Shown: one piece after another, positions 1 through 9,173 of the stretch
Position numbering within the stretch: position 1 is the first letter of the stretch
Layout: the number at the start of each line of letters is the position of its first letter
Assembly (NCBI GenBank): GCA_016716085.1
Contig: JADJWY010000023.1
Span: forward strand, 682,001 to 746,000
Length of the DNA: 64,000 bases
Origin: Hahellaceae bacterium
Lineage (GTDB): Bacteria; Pseudomonadota; Gammaproteobacteria; Pseudomonadales; Oleiphilaceae
Direction of reading: 5' to 3'
The notes under the pieces: generated by a model
Seen by the model: only the letters and a program-made list of their open reading frames with translations
What the model was told of the DNA's origin: nothing
Databases searched by the model: none
Made by a program: the position numbers and the translations under genes

Positions 1-26
1 GCTCTATCCAGCTGAGCTACGAGCGC
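1..26 (-). tRNA. tRNA-Arg, 5' part only (cut by window edge)
   Basis: The reverse complement gives the acceptor strand GCGCTCG followed by TA, the D-stem and the D-loop (GCTC-AGCTGGATA-GAGC) of a tRNA. The anticodon lies outside the window, so arginine identity is inferred from the 5' sequence and from the known presence of a tRNA-Arg beside folD in related bacteria. The 5' end is at position 26. Confidence 0.75.
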
Positions 27-248
27 ACTATCGCCCTTTCGGCCACTGAAAAGCTGTCAGCACCAAAGATGGCGCGAATGATACTCACAGCCTCCACCCG
101 AGTCAACACACTGGAACAATATCACAAAAAAATCAGGCCAGAACATTTTTTACTGCACTAAATTTCTCCTTAAGGTCCAGCTTGGGTAAACTAGGTTCCC
201 AATTTTGTTCACTGATTCAGCATTCGCTGCAGAAGGTTTTTATTCACT

Positions 249-1106
249 ATGAGTCAAGCACACCTTATCGATGGTAAAGGTATCGCCTCCCGCATCCGCC
301 AAACCGTCAAGGCTGAAGTCGCCCGACGCAAGGACGCGGGTTTGCGGCCACCGGGCCTGGCAGTCATTCTTGTCGGAACCGACCCCGCCTCGGAAGTTTA
401 CGTGCGAAACAAGTCAAACGCGTGTAACGATGCCGGATTTCTCTCCGAGAAATTTACATTACCCGCCACGACGACTCAGGGCGAAATCGAAGCACTGATT
501 GACAACCTGAATCAACGGGCCGACATTGATGGTATCCTGCTCCAACTCCCGCTTCCGGCCGGACTGAGCGCAGAGCCACTGCTGGAGCGAATTCGCCCGG
601 ACAAAGATGTCGATGGATTCCACCCGTATAATGTTGGTCGACTGGCGCAACGCACACCTTTGCTGCGACCCTGCACACCCAAAGGAATCATGACACTGCT
701 GAAAGAAATTGGCTGCGACCCGAAGGGTAAAGAGGCTGTCATCGTGGGCGCCTCAAACATTGTAGGGCGCCCTATGGCATTGGAATTGCTGCTGGCAGGA
801 GCGACCGTCACGGTGACCCATCGCTTCACAACAAACCTTCCCCAGAAAATCAGTCAGGGCGACATCGTTGTCGTAGCGGCCGGCAAGCCCGGCCTGGTCA
901 AAGGAGAATGGATCAAACCGGGCGCATGTGTGATTGATGTGGGCATTAATCGCCTTGCCGACGGGAGCCTGGTGGGTGATGTTGAGTTTGCCGTCGCCAG
1001 CCAACGCGCGAGCTGGATCACGCCCGTGCCAGGGGGTGTGGGCCCCATGACCGTCGCCACCCTTCTGGAAAACACGCTGTTTGCCGCCAGAGAATTACAT
1101 AAATAG
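249..1106 (+). CDS. folD: FolD, methylenetetrahydrofolate dehydrogenase/cyclohydrolase
   Basis: Bifunctional cytosolic enzyme that interconverts 5,10-methylene-, 5,10-methenyl- and 10-formyl-tetrahydrofolate, supplying one-carbon units for purines and formyl-Met-tRNA. The 285-residue length is standard. Visible signatures are YVRNK with Tyr51 and catalytic Lys55, the Rossmann motif VIVGASNIVGRP near 164-175, and PVPGGVGPMT near residue 260, which closes the active site. The start follows a roughly 220-base leader after the tRNA and converges on cysS. It is clearly full length and ordinary. Confidence 0.97.
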   Translation: MSQAHLIDGKGIASRIRQTVKAEVARRKDAGLRPPGLAVILVGTDPASEVYVRNKSNACNDAGFLSEKFTLPATTTQGEIEALIDNLNQRADIDGILLQLPLPAGLSAEPLLERIRPDKDVDGFHPYNVGRLAQRTPLLRPCTPKGIMTLLKEIGCDPKGKEAVIVGASNIVGRPMALELLLAGATVTVTHRFTTNLPQKISQGDIVVVAAGKPGLVKGEWIKPGACVIDVGINRLADGSLVGDVEFAVASQRASWITPVPGGVGPMTVATLLENTLFAARELHK

Positions 1107-1125
1107 CCCTTCGCAAACCAAGAAA

Positions 1126-1150
1126 GGCGGCAGGTTAGTTATCCTGCCGC
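1126..1150 (-). terminator. Hairpin at the cysS stop codon, probable terminator between cysS and folD
   Basis: The perfect 8-bp stem GCGGCAGG/CCTGCCGC has an 8-base loop that contains the cysS stop codon. On the minus strand it is followed by CTTTCTTGG, a weak U tract. On the plus strand there is no U tract, so termination is more likely for the glnS-cysS transcript than for folD. Confidence 0.5.
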
Positions 1151-2586
1151 GTCCAGGTTGTCCCTTCGCGGGAGTCGTTCAAGACAATCCCTTTAGACAA
1201 CAATTCATCTCTGATTCGATCAGACTCTGCCCAGTTCTTAGCCGCTCGCGCAGCTTTGCGGGCCTGAATATAGCCTTCGATGACCTCTGGCGTTAAACCA
1301 TCGGAAGAATCACTCAATCCAACACCCTGCAGAAGCCTCTCCGGCGAAAACTGCAGCAATCCCAGTGGGCGCGCCAGTTCGACCAGCTCCCGCGCCATCG
1401 CTATGGCAGCCTGGCGTTCCGTTTTTTTCACCGTATTGATCGCTTTGGCCAACTCAAATAAAACGGCCAGCGCTGCCGGCGTATTGAAATCATCGTCCAT
1501 TGCGGCAGCAAACCGGAGTCTGTAACCGGCGTCAACCGGGGCAAGGTCGGACGGCGCCAATTGGGCACAATCAGCCAGACTGGATGCCTCGGACACACCC
1601 ATGTCCTCATATAAGTCGCGGAAGGCATTGTAGAGCCTTGTCAGTGAAGCAGTCGCTTCCTTTAACGAGTCTTCAGAGTAATCGATCGGGCTACGGTAGT
1701 GACTGGCCACAATGAAATAACGCACCACCTCGGCAGGATGCTTTTTGAGCACTTCGCGAATAGTAAAGAAATTGCCAAGCGATTTGGACATTTTCACACT
1801 GTCCACTCGCACCGGACCGGCGTGCATCCACTGGCGAACAAATTCGCAACCATGCGCCGCTTCAGACTGCGCTATTTCATTCTCGTGATGCGGAAACAAT
1901 AGATCCGGGCCGCCGCCGTGAATATCGAAGGTTTTTCCAAGGCAATCGGCCGACATTGCCGAACACTCAATGTGCCAGCCCGGCCTTCCAGCACCCCAGG
2001 GAGACTCCCATGCCACTTCACCCGGCTTGGCAGGTTTCCACAACACGAAATCCAGTGGGCTGCGCTTGTTCTCATCTACAGAGACCCGCTCCCCCGCATT
2101 CAACTCGTCGAGCTTCCGTTTACTGAGTTTGCCGTATTCCGGAAATTTGCTGATCTCAAAATAGACGTCACCATTCGCGCCCTGGTAGGCCACATTCCGA
2201 TCCATCAGCACCTGAATCAATCCAATGATCGATTCAATATAGCGCGTGGCACGCGGCTCTTTATCTGGTCGCAACACACCCAGCTCACGCTCATCTTCAT
2301 GCATGGCGTTAATAAAACGCTCCGTCAGTGCATCGACGGTTTCGCCATTTTCATTGGCTCGCAAAATGATTTTGTCATCAACGTCGGTGATATTGCGCAC
2401 GTAGGTAACATCATAACCTTTTGTCCGCAGGTAGCGCGTGATCACGTCGAAGGCAACCAGCACCCTCGCATGGCCCAGGTGACAATAGTCGTACACCGTC
2501 ATTCCGCACACGTACATACCAATTTTACCAGGCTGCAGTGTCTGAAGTTCGGCCTTTTTGTGAGTAAGACTGTTATAAAGCTTCAT
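1135..2586 (-). CDS. cysS: Cysteinyl-tRNA synthetase
   Basis: Class I aminoacyl-tRNA synthetase that charges tRNA-Cys. The HIGH motif appears as HLGH (residues 36-39), preceded by Cys27, a zinc ligand of the family. Further zinc ligands lie in WHIECS and FPHHENE, and KMSKS appears intact as VKMSKSLGN around residue 268. At 483 residues it is slightly longer than the roughly 460 of E. coli. It starts 8 bases after glnS ends, so the two synthetases form an operon. Its stop codon sits in the loop of a hairpin. Confidence 0.97.
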   Translation of the reverse strand: MKLYNSLTHKKAELQTLQPGKIGMYVCGMTVYDYCHLGHARVLVAFDVITRYLRTKGYDVTYVRNITDVDDKIILRANENGETVDALTERFINAMHEDERELGVLRPDKEPRATRYIESIIGLIQVLMDRNVAYQGANGDVYFEISKFPEYGKLSKRKLDELNAGERVSVDENKRSPLDFVLWKPAKPGEVAWESPWGAGRPGWHIECSAMSADCLGKTFDIHGGGPDLLFPHHENEIAQSEAAHGCEFVRQWMHAGPVRVDSVKMSKSLGNFFTIREVLKKHPAEVVRYFIVASHYRSPIDYSEDSLKEATASLTRLYNAFRDLYEDMGVSEASSLADCAQLAPSDLAPVDAGYRLRFAAAMDDDFNTPAALAVLFELAKAINTVKKTERQAAIAMARELVELARPLGLLQFSPERLLQGVGLSDSSDGLTPEVIEGYIQARKAARAAKNWAESDRIRDELLSKGIVLNDSREGTTWTRQDN

Positions 2587-2594
2587 CCAACCTC

Positions 2595-4283
2595 CTAATC
2601 CTGCCCACCTTCAACCTTTGCCCAGGTGTCCCGCAGCGTCACAGTACGATTAAAGACAGGCTTACCCCCTGCAGAGCGGACCGGATCGAAAAAGAAATAA
2701 CCTTCCCGCTCAAACTGGTAGGGCAGCTCTGCCTGAGGCGACGCGAGACTGGCCTCCAGTTTGGCATCGGCAATCACACACAGCGAGTGGGGGTTCAGAT
2801 GTGCGGTGAAGTCCTCTTCTCTATTGCCATCAGGGCTCTCGTGATTAAACAGCCGATCATACAGATGCACTTCGGCGTCTATCGCATGTACTGCAGAGAC
2901 CCAGTGAATAACACCTTTTACCTTGCGCCCTTCCGGGTCCTTACCCAAGGTTTCAGGATCATAGCTGCACAGGAGGTGATCGATAGCACCATCGGCCGTT
3001 TTGATGACCTCATCACAGCGAATAACGTAGCCGTTGCGCAAACGCACCTCTTTGCCAAGTATCAATCGCTTGAAGTGCTTGTTCGCTTCTTCACGAAAAT
3101 CTTCAACGTCAATGAAGACCTCGCGCGAAAACGGTATTTCGCGTGAACCCAGCTCCGGGCGCTGCGGATGATTCGGTGCCAGCAACTGCTCCACTTGCCC
3201 TTCGGGATAATTGGTAATCACGACCCGCAGAGGTTTCAATACCCCCATCGCCCGGGGCGCACGCTCGTTCAGATCTTCCCGAATCGCAAACTCCAGCATC
3301 GCAACATCGACCACGCCTTCACTGCGTGTCACGCCAATGGCATTGCAGAAATTGCGGATCGAACGCGGTGTGTAGCCACGACGACGCATTCCTGCCAGCG
3401 TGGGCATGCGTGGATCATCCCAGCCATCGACGAGCGCCTGATCAACCAACTGTTTGAGCTTGCGCTTACTGGTCACGGTAAAATTGAGATTCAGACGGGC
3501 AAACTCTATCTGACGGGGGTGACAGGCGATCGTGATATTGTCCAGCACCCAGTCGTATAGCGGCCGATGATCTTCAAACTCTAATGTGCAGAGCGAGTGC
3601 GTAATACCTTCCAATGCATCTGAGATGGGATGCGTAAAGTCGTACATCGGATAAATGCACCACTTCTCGCCCGTCTGGTGGTGATGGGCATGGCGAATTC
3701 GATACAAAATTGGGTCGCGCAGATTGATATTGGGTGAAGCCATATCAATTTTTGCACGCAACACATGCGTGCCTTCGGCAAATTCACCCTGACGCATACG
3801 CTCAAACAAATCCAGATTGTCGGCAACTGAACGCTCGCGGTAGGGGCTATTGGTGCCCGGCGATTTCAGCGTTCCACGTGTGGCGGTCATTTCTTCTGCT
3901 GTCAGGCTGCACACGTAAGCTTTGCCTTTTTGAATCAACTCAAGTGCAAAGGCATGAATCTGGTCAAAGTAGGCCGAGGCATACCGTACCGGCCCTGCCC
4001 ACTTTCCGCCAAGCCACTCTACATCACGCTGAATCGCGTCGATAAAGTCCTGACTCTCCTTTTCCGGGTTGGTGTCATCAAAGCGCAAATTACACGCAGC
4101 GCCAGCATAAAACTCGGCGATACCGAAGTTCAGACAGATCGATTTGGCATGCCCAACATGCAGAAAACCATTGGGCTCAGGCGGAAATCGGGTGACGATT
4201 TTTCCGTCATGCTGATTGGCTTCGAGATCCTTATCGATGATCTGCGTGATGAAGTTCGGCTTAATCGCCTCGAATTCGCTCAT
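2595..4283 (-). CDS. glnS: Glutaminyl-tRNA synthetase
   Basis: Class I synthetase charging tRNA-Gln directly. Its presence, together with gltX at 39.2-40.7 kb, implies the gammaproteobacterial direct route for Gln-tRNA. The signature PPEPNGFLHVGHAKSI covers residues 35-49 with HVGH at 42-45. The second signature is VTSKRKL, where E. coli has VMSKRKL. At 562 residues it is full length, with catalytic and anticodon-binding parts. It is the first gene of glnS-cysS. The 176-base gap to the divergent ppiB should hold both promoters. Confidence 0.97.
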   Translation of the reverse strand: MSEFEAIKPNFITQIIDKDLEANQHDGKIVTRFPPEPNGFLHVGHAKSICLNFGIAEFYAGAACNLRFDDTNPEKESQDFIDAIQRDVEWLGGKWAGPVRYASAYFDQIHAFALELIQKGKAYVCSLTAEEMTATRGTLKSPGTNSPYRERSVADNLDLFERMRQGEFAEGTHVLRAKIDMASPNINLRDPILYRIRHAHHHQTGEKWCIYPMYDFTHPISDALEGITHSLCTLEFEDHRPLYDWVLDNITIACHPRQIEFARLNLNFTVTSKRKLKQLVDQALVDGWDDPRMPTLAGMRRRGYTPRSIRNFCNAIGVTRSEGVVDVAMLEFAIREDLNERAPRAMGVLKPLRVVITNYPEGQVEQLLAPNHPQRPELGSREIPFSREVFIDVEDFREEANKHFKRLILGKEVRLRNGYVIRCDEVIKTADGAIDHLLCSYDPETLGKDPEGRKVKGVIHWVSAVHAIDAEVHLYDRLFNHESPDGNREEDFTAHLNPHSLCVIADAKLEASLASPQAELPYQFEREGYFFFDPVRSAGGKPVFNRTVTLRDTWAKVEGGQD

Positions 4284-4459
4284 AGCTCCCCTGAATACTT
4301 GCGGCCAAATGTGAGATTGAAATAACTAAACAGAGGATTATACGGAACTTGTCGACGATGAGCACGACCTTATGCGTTTGCAATCACTTCACCACCGACG
4401 TGATTGGCTGTACCATTACACTCACTCAAACCACCCTACTATAGAGATTCCCATTACAC

Positions 4460-4954
4460 ATGATTCGATTGACAACCACCCACGGCGACATCCTGATCGA
4501 ACTGGACTTCGACAAGGCTCCGATTTCAGCCAAAAACTTCGAAACCTACGTGAAAGACGGCTTCTACGACGGCACACTGTTCCACCGCGTCATTCCCAAT
4601 TTCATGATCCAGGGGGGTGGCCTGGAGCCTGGCATGTCCCCCAAGCCAACGCGCGAACCCATTCGCAATGAAGCAAACAACGGTCTGTCCAACATGACCG
4701 GTACCATTGCCATGGCGCGAACCATGGACCCGCACTCAGCAACAGCCCAGTTTTTCATTAATGTGACCGACAACGGCTTCCTCGACTTCACCGCCGAAAC
4801 CCGCGATGGCTGGGGTTACACGGTATTCGGCAAAGTCACCGAGGGCATGGATGTCGTCAATAAAATCCGTGAAGTCCCCACCACATTTAAAGGTATGCAT
4901 CAGGATGTTCCTGCCCAGGATGTACTGATCATCAAAGCGGTGATCGAGGGTTAA
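4460..4954 (+). CDS. ppiB: Cyclophilin-type peptidyl-prolyl cis-trans isomerase B
   Basis: Cytoplasmic proline isomerase of the cyclophilin family, 164 residues. There is no signal peptide, which separates it from periplasmic PpiA. Cyclophilin signatures are FHRVIPNFMIQGG (active-site Arg and Phe), MARTMDPHSATAQFFIN and the final IIKAVIEG strand. It is followed after 5 bases by lpxH and is probably cotranscribed with it, the same pairing as in Pseudomonas. Confidence 0.96.
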   Translation: MIRLTTTHGDILIELDFDKAPISAKNFETYVKDGFYDGTLFHRVIPNFMIQGGGLEPGMSPKPTREPIRNEANNGLSNMTGTIAMARTMDPHSATAQFFINVTDNGFLDFTAETRDGWGYTVFGKVTEGMDVVNKIREVPTTFKGMHQDVPAQDVLIIKAVIEG

Positions 4955-4959
4955 CACCA

Positions 4960-5706
4960 GTGTCAACCCTATTCATCTCCGATCTGCACCTGGAAACCGA
5001 GAAGCCTGAGCTCACATCGTTCTTTCTGAATTTTCTGGCCCAGAAAGCCCAGGGAGTTGATGCGCTCTATATTCTCGGCGATTTTTTTGAAGTGTGGGTC
5101 GGTGATGATGAACAGCTCCCACTGCATGAAACGATTGCTGCGGCGCTGAACAAACTCGCGGCTTCTGGCACGGCCGTTTACCTGATGAACGGCAATCGTG
5201 ACTTCCTGCTGGGAGAAGCCTTCGCCGAACGTTGTGGTGCAACTCTATTGGGTGAACGACACCGGATTGATCTCTACGGCCGCCCAACCCTGCTGATGCA
5301 TGGAGACTCTCTGTGCACACGGGATGCCGAGTACCAGAAATTTCGTAGCATGAGTCGAAACCCCCAGTGGCAAGCGATGATGCTGGGTCGCCCCCTGAAA
5401 GATCGTCAGCTTATGGCCCGTCAGCTGCGTCAGATGAGCATGGCGAAGAACCAGGGTAAACCTGAAACGATCATGGATGTGACACCTGAAGAGGTGATTC
5501 GTGTGATGGACGAAGGAGCCTGCGACCTGTTAATTCATGGTCACACCCATCGTCCGGCCCGGCATGAAGTCACGCTGACCAGAGGTGTCGGGCAAAGAGT
5601 TGTGTTGGGAGACTGGCATAGGTCAACGGTGTACGCGGAAGCCAATGCCGGTGGCATTCACCTTCATGCTCTGGATGCTACCAGCCTAGGCCCCAGCAAA
5701 GTTTAA
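4960..5706 (+). CDS. lpxH: UDP-2,3-diacylglucosamine pyrophosphatase LpxH
   Basis: Calcineurin-like metallophosphoesterase that hydrolyses UDP-2,3-diacylglucosamine to lipid X in lipid A synthesis, at the inner face of the inner membrane. The metal-binding motifs are in order: ISDLHL, GDFFEVW, NGNRDF, MHGDS and HGHTHRP. The start codon is GTG at 4960, chosen because residue 2 onward (STLFISDLH) matches the family N-terminus and no ATG fits. It is 248 residues. Its last 4 bases overlap the convergent miaE stop region. Confidence 0.96.
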   Translation: MSTLFISDLHLETEKPELTSFFLNFLAQKAQGVDALYILGDFFEVWVGDDEQLPLHETIAAALNKLAASGTAVYLMNGNRDFLLGEAFAERCGATLLGERHRIDLYGRPTLLMHGDSLCTRDAEYQKFRSMSRNPQWQAMMLGRPLKDRQLMARQLRQMSMAKNQGKPETIMDVTPEEVIRVMDEGACDLLIHGHTHRPARHEVTLTRGVGQRVVLGDWHRSTVYAEANAGGIHLHALDATSLGPSKV

Positions 5707-6314
5707 ACCGGACAGCCGCTGTGAAAGCGGAACTGGGTATCTGATGAGACAATCAACTCCCCTTCTCTTTCGCGAAACAGCGCAATTCGCTCATCCAGAG
5801 GCGCAGCACTGCGGTCTCGCGCAAGCTTCAGGTAGTTGCGGTAGTGGCGTCCCTCTGAGGCCAGCAGGCCATTGTAAAACGCAGAAAGCTCATCATCCAG
5901 CCGCGGAGCGAGCCGTGCAAAGCGCTCGCACGAACGCGCTTCAATGAACGCCCCCACAATGAGCAAATCGATCAGCTGTTTGGGTTCACCACTTCGGACC
6001 AGGGCGCGCAGGCCTGCGGCATAGCGAGAGGCCTCCTGTTTGCGATAGGCAAAACCGCGCGTTTTCATGATCCCGACCACTTGCTCAAAGTGTCGAAGCT
6101 CCTCTCGCGCCAGTTTGGACATGCGCAATGTCAATTCAGTATCTTCCGGGTAGCGATAGACCAGTCGCATCGCGGTCGCAGCGGCTTTCTGCTCGCACTG
6201 GGCATGATCAACCAACAGCACCTCCTGTTGACGCAAGGCTTCGTCAAGCCAGGCATCAGGCGTCGGACACGCCAGAAAGCCGTTAATCTCCTCTAAAATC
6301 CCCTGATCCGACAT
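5703..6314 (-). CDS. miaE: tRNA-(ms2io6A37) hydroxylase MiaE
   Basis: Di-iron monooxygenase that hydroxylates the isopentenyl chain of ms2i6A at position 37 of tRNAs reading UNN codons. The ferritin-like four-helix carboxylate/His motifs are visible: DHAQCEQKAA, REELRHFEQV, EARSCERF and SEGRHYRNYL. Length is 203 residues. It is a single gene facing lpxH, with its start about 180 bases from acnB in divergent orientation. MiaE is patchily distributed in gammaproteobacteria. Confidence 0.93.
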   Translation of the reverse strand: MSDQGILEEINGFLACPTPDAWLDEALRQQEVLLVDHAQCEQKAAATAMRLVYRYPEDTELTLRMSKLAREELRHFEQVVGIMKTRGFAYRKQEASRYAAGLRALVRSGEPKQLIDLLIVGAFIEARSCERFARLAPRLDDELSAFYNGLLASEGRHYRNYLKLARDRSAAPLDERIALFREREGELIVSSDTQFRFHSGCPV

Positions 6315-6494
6315 AAAAACTAACCTGAACTACAATTTTAAACGGTCGCAGTATACCAGCTTCCTTAACATTGACGGGTTATTCACGTAAAATACGGCGA
6401 CTTTTTAAAAGGCCACCTGACAACCTATCGGAAGTCCCGGCCACAACTCACTGTTTCAAAAGAACAGTCCTTTCAACACATGAGGGTCCACAAC

Positions 6495-9083
6495 GTGTTA
6501 GAAGCCTATCGCAATCATGTAGCAGAGCGCGCCGCCCAAGGCGTCCCCCCCAAGCCCCTGAGCGCCGAGCAGGTCGCGGGTTTGGTTGAACTGCTGAAAA
6601 ACCCACCTGCGGGCGAAGAGTCTGTACTGCTCGACCTGATCTCGAATCGGGTCCCCCCAGGTGTTGATGAAGCCGCTTACGTTAAAGCCGGCTTCCTGAC
6701 CGCTGTTGCTAAAGGTCAGGCTTCTTCCCCGCTGATCTCTGCTGAAAAGGCTGTTGCACTGCTGGGCAGCATGCTCGGTGGTTATAACATTGCTACGCTT
6801 GTTGAACTACTGGACGATGCCAAACTGGCCGCATTGGCCGCAGAAGAACTCAAGCACACGCTGCTGATGTTCGATGCGTTCCACGATGTTGCCGAGCGCG
6901 TTAAGGCCGGCAATACCCACGCCAAGGCGGTTATGCAGTCCTGGGCGGATGCCGAATGGTTCCAGAAGCGTCCCAAAGTACCCGAAAGCATCAAGAACAT
7001 CGTCTTCAAAGTAACGGGCGAAACCAACACTGACGACCTGTCTCCTGCTCCCGATGCCTGGTCACGTCCTGACATCCCTCTGCACGCACGCGCCATGTAC
7101 AAAATGGCTCGCGAAGGTCTGACCCCTGATGAGCCCGGCACTACCGGCCCGATGAAGCAGATCGAAGAACTCACACAGAAAGGTATCAAAGTCGCATTCG
7201 TCGGTGACGTAGTGGGTACGGGTTCTTCACGTAAGTCCGCCACCAATTCCGTACTGTGGTTCTTCGGCGACGACATGCCGGGTGTTCCTAACAAGCGCAC
7301 CGGCGGTATCTGTATCGGCGGCAAGGTTGCTCCGATTTTCTACAACACAATGGAAGATGCCGGCGCACTGGTGTTCGAAGCACCGGTAGACAAACTGGGC
7401 ATGGGCGACATCATTGAAATCCGCCCTTACGACGGCAAGATTCTGTCAGAGAAAGGCGACGTTCTGTCTGAGTTTGAATTGAAGTCTGACGTTCTGCTGG
7501 ATGAAGTTCAGGCTGGTGGTCGCATTAACCTGATCGTAGGCCGTGGTCTGACTGACAAAGCGCGCGAATTCCTGGGCCTGGCCCACTCAACAGTTTTCCG
7601 CCGCCCACAGGCGCCAAGCGATTCCAACAAAGGCTTCACCCTGGCGCAGAAAATGGTCGGCAAAGCATGCGGCGTGAAAGGGGTTCGTCCGGGCACGTAC
7701 TGCGAACCGAAAATGACCACCGTGGGCTCTCAGGATACCACTGGCCCGATGACTCGTGATGAACTGAAAGATCTGGCCTGTTTGGGCTTCTCGGCCGACC
7801 TGGTCATGCAGTCATTCTGTCACACGGCCGCTTATCCGAAGCCGGTTGACGTTGAAATGCAACACACCATGCCTGACTTCATCATGAACCGTGGTGGTGT
7901 TTCGCTGCGTCCCGGTGACGGTATTATTCACAGCTGGTTGAACCGTATGCTGCTGCCTGACACGGTTGGAACCGGTGGTGACTCGCACACCCGTTTCCCG
8001 ATGGGGATTTCGTTCCCAGCCGGTTCTGGTCTGGTTGCGTTCGCCGCGGCGACCGGTGTTATGCCGCTGGATATGCCAGAGTCCGTTCTGGTGCGTTTCA
8101 AAGGCAAAATGCAGCCCGGTATCACCCTGCGCGATCTGGTTCACGCCATTCCTTACTACGGCATCCAGCAAGGCCTGCTGACCGTTGAAAAGAAAGGCAA
8201 GAAGAACATCTTCTCTGGCCGCGTTCTGGAAATCGAAGGTCTGGAGTCTCTGACCGTTGAACAGGCTTTCGAACTGTCTGATGCGTCTGCCGAGCGTTCA
8301 GCTGCCGGCTGTACCATCACCCTGTCCGAAAATTCTGTGGCCGACTACCTGCGATCCAACATTGTGATGTTACGCTGGATGATTGCAGAAGGTTACGGCG
8401 ATCCGCGCACCCTTGAGCGTCGTGCGCGCGCCATGGAAGCCTGGCTGGCCAACCCGCAGCTGATGCGCGCTGACAAAGACGCAGAATACGCCGCGGTCAT
8501 TGAAATCGACCTGGCTGACGTTAAGGAACCCATCGTTTGCGCCCCGAACGATCCGGACGATGCGCGCCTGCTGTCCACTGTTGCCGGTGACAAGGTTGAC
8601 GAAGTCTTCCTGGGATCGTGCATGACCAACATCGGTCACTTCCGTGCAGCAGGTAAACTGCTGGAGCAGAACAAGAATGCGCTGAAAACACGCTTCTGGA
8701 TGTCACCCCCCACCAAGATGGATCAGCGTCAGCTGATGGACGAAGGCTACTATAACGTTTACGGTCGTAACGGCGTACGAACTGAAATGCCCGGCTGTTC
8801 ACTGTGTATGGGTAACCAGGCGCGTGTTGCAGCAGGCACCACGGTTCTATCGACCTCTACCCGTAACTTCCCCAACCGTCTGGGTGATGGTGCCAACGTG
8901 TACCTGACCTCTGCCGAGCTGGCCTCTGTGGGTGCGGTTCTGGGTCGCCTGCCGACAGTTGCCGAGTACATGGAATATGCGAAGAACATCGACAGCATGG
9001 CTGGCGACATCTACCGCTACATGAGCTTCGACAAGATGGCAGATTACACCGCTAAGGCTGCTCAGGCTAAAGTGGAACTGTAA
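6495..9083 (+). CDS. acnB: Aconitate hydratase B (bifunctional 2-methylisocitrate dehydratase)
   Basis: TCA-cycle enzyme converting citrate to isocitrate with a [4Fe-4S] cluster. The cluster cysteines are visible in GSCMTNIGHF and in CSLCMGNQ (two Cys). The N-terminal HEAT-like domain (KPLSAEQVAGLVELLKNPP) and the swivel domain (GTGSSRKSATNS) precede the catalytic domains, the domain order specific to AcnB. The GTG at 6495 is taken as the start because the E. coli protein begins MLEEYRKHVAERAA and here VLEAYRNHVAERAA follows that GTG; the sequence TGAGGGT just upstream is a good ribosome binding site. An in-frame ATG at 6480 would add five unaligned residues and has no such site. Product: 862 residues. 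Confidence 0.97.
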   Translation: MLEAYRNHVAERAAQGVPPKPLSAEQVAGLVELLKNPPAGEESVLLDLISNRVPPGVDEAAYVKAGFLTAVAKGQASSPLISAEKAVALLGSMLGGYNIATLVELLDDAKLAALAAEELKHTLLMFDAFHDVAERVKAGNTHAKAVMQSWADAEWFQKRPKVPESIKNIVFKVTGETNTDDLSPAPDAWSRPDIPLHARAMYKMAREGLTPDEPGTTGPMKQIEELTQKGIKVAFVGDVVGTGSSRKSATNSVLWFFGDDMPGVPNKRTGGICIGGKVAPIFYNTMEDAGALVFEAPVDKLGMGDIIEIRPYDGKILSEKGDVLSEFELKSDVLLDEVQAGGRINLIVGRGLTDKAREFLGLAHSTVFRRPQAPSDSNKGFTLAQKMVGKACGVKGVRPGTYCEPKMTTVGSQDTTGPMTRDELKDLACLGFSADLVMQSFCHTAAYPKPVDVEMQHTMPDFIMNRGGVSLRPGDGIIHSWLNRMLLPDTVGTGGDSHTRFPMGISFPAGSGLVAFAAATGVMPLDMPESVLVRFKGKMQPGITLRDLVHAIPYYGIQQGLLTVEKKGKKNIFSGRVLEIEGLESLTVEQAFELSDASAERSAAGCTITLSENSVADYLRSNIVMLRWMIAEGYGDPRTLERRARAMEAWLANPQLMRADKDAEYAAVIEIDLADVKEPIVCAPNDPDDARLLSTVAGDKVDEVFLGSCMTNIGHFRAAGKLLEQNKNALKTRFWMSPPTKMDQRQLMDEGYYNVYGRNGVRTEMPGCSLCMGNQARVAAGTTVLSTSTRNFPNRLGDGANVYLTSAELASVGAVLGRLPTVAEYMEYAKNIDSMAGDIYRYMSFDKMADYTAKAAQAKVEL

Positions 9084-9095
9084 GACGCCGATGAT

Positions 9096-9119
9096 GATCT
9101 GCAGCCTTGCCTGCAGATC
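9096..9119 (+). other. Inverted repeat after acnB
   Basis: The perfect 9-bp stem GATCTGCAG/CTGCAGATC with a 6-base loop lies 12 bases after the acnB stop codon, just before the terminator. It has no U tract and may stabilise the acnB 3' end against exonucleases. Confidence 0.5.
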
Positions 9120-9127
9120 GCAGAGGT

Positions 9128-9155
9128 AAAAAAACCGCCTAAGGGCGGTTTTTTC
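9128..9155 (+). terminator. Bidirectional rho-independent terminator between acnB and tmk
   Basis: The stem AACCGCC/GGCGGTT with loop TAAG has an A run before it and a T run after it. It can therefore stop transcription both from acnB (plus) and from the pabC-mltG-tmk transcript (minus). Confidence 0.9.
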
Positions 9156-9173
9156 GTCAAAGGAGGCTATCGC

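Noticed and set aside
1918..2598. 226-codon open frame on the plus strand inside cysS
   Set aside because: It lies wholly antisense to cysS, whose protein is clearly conserved; the translation has no recognisable motif.
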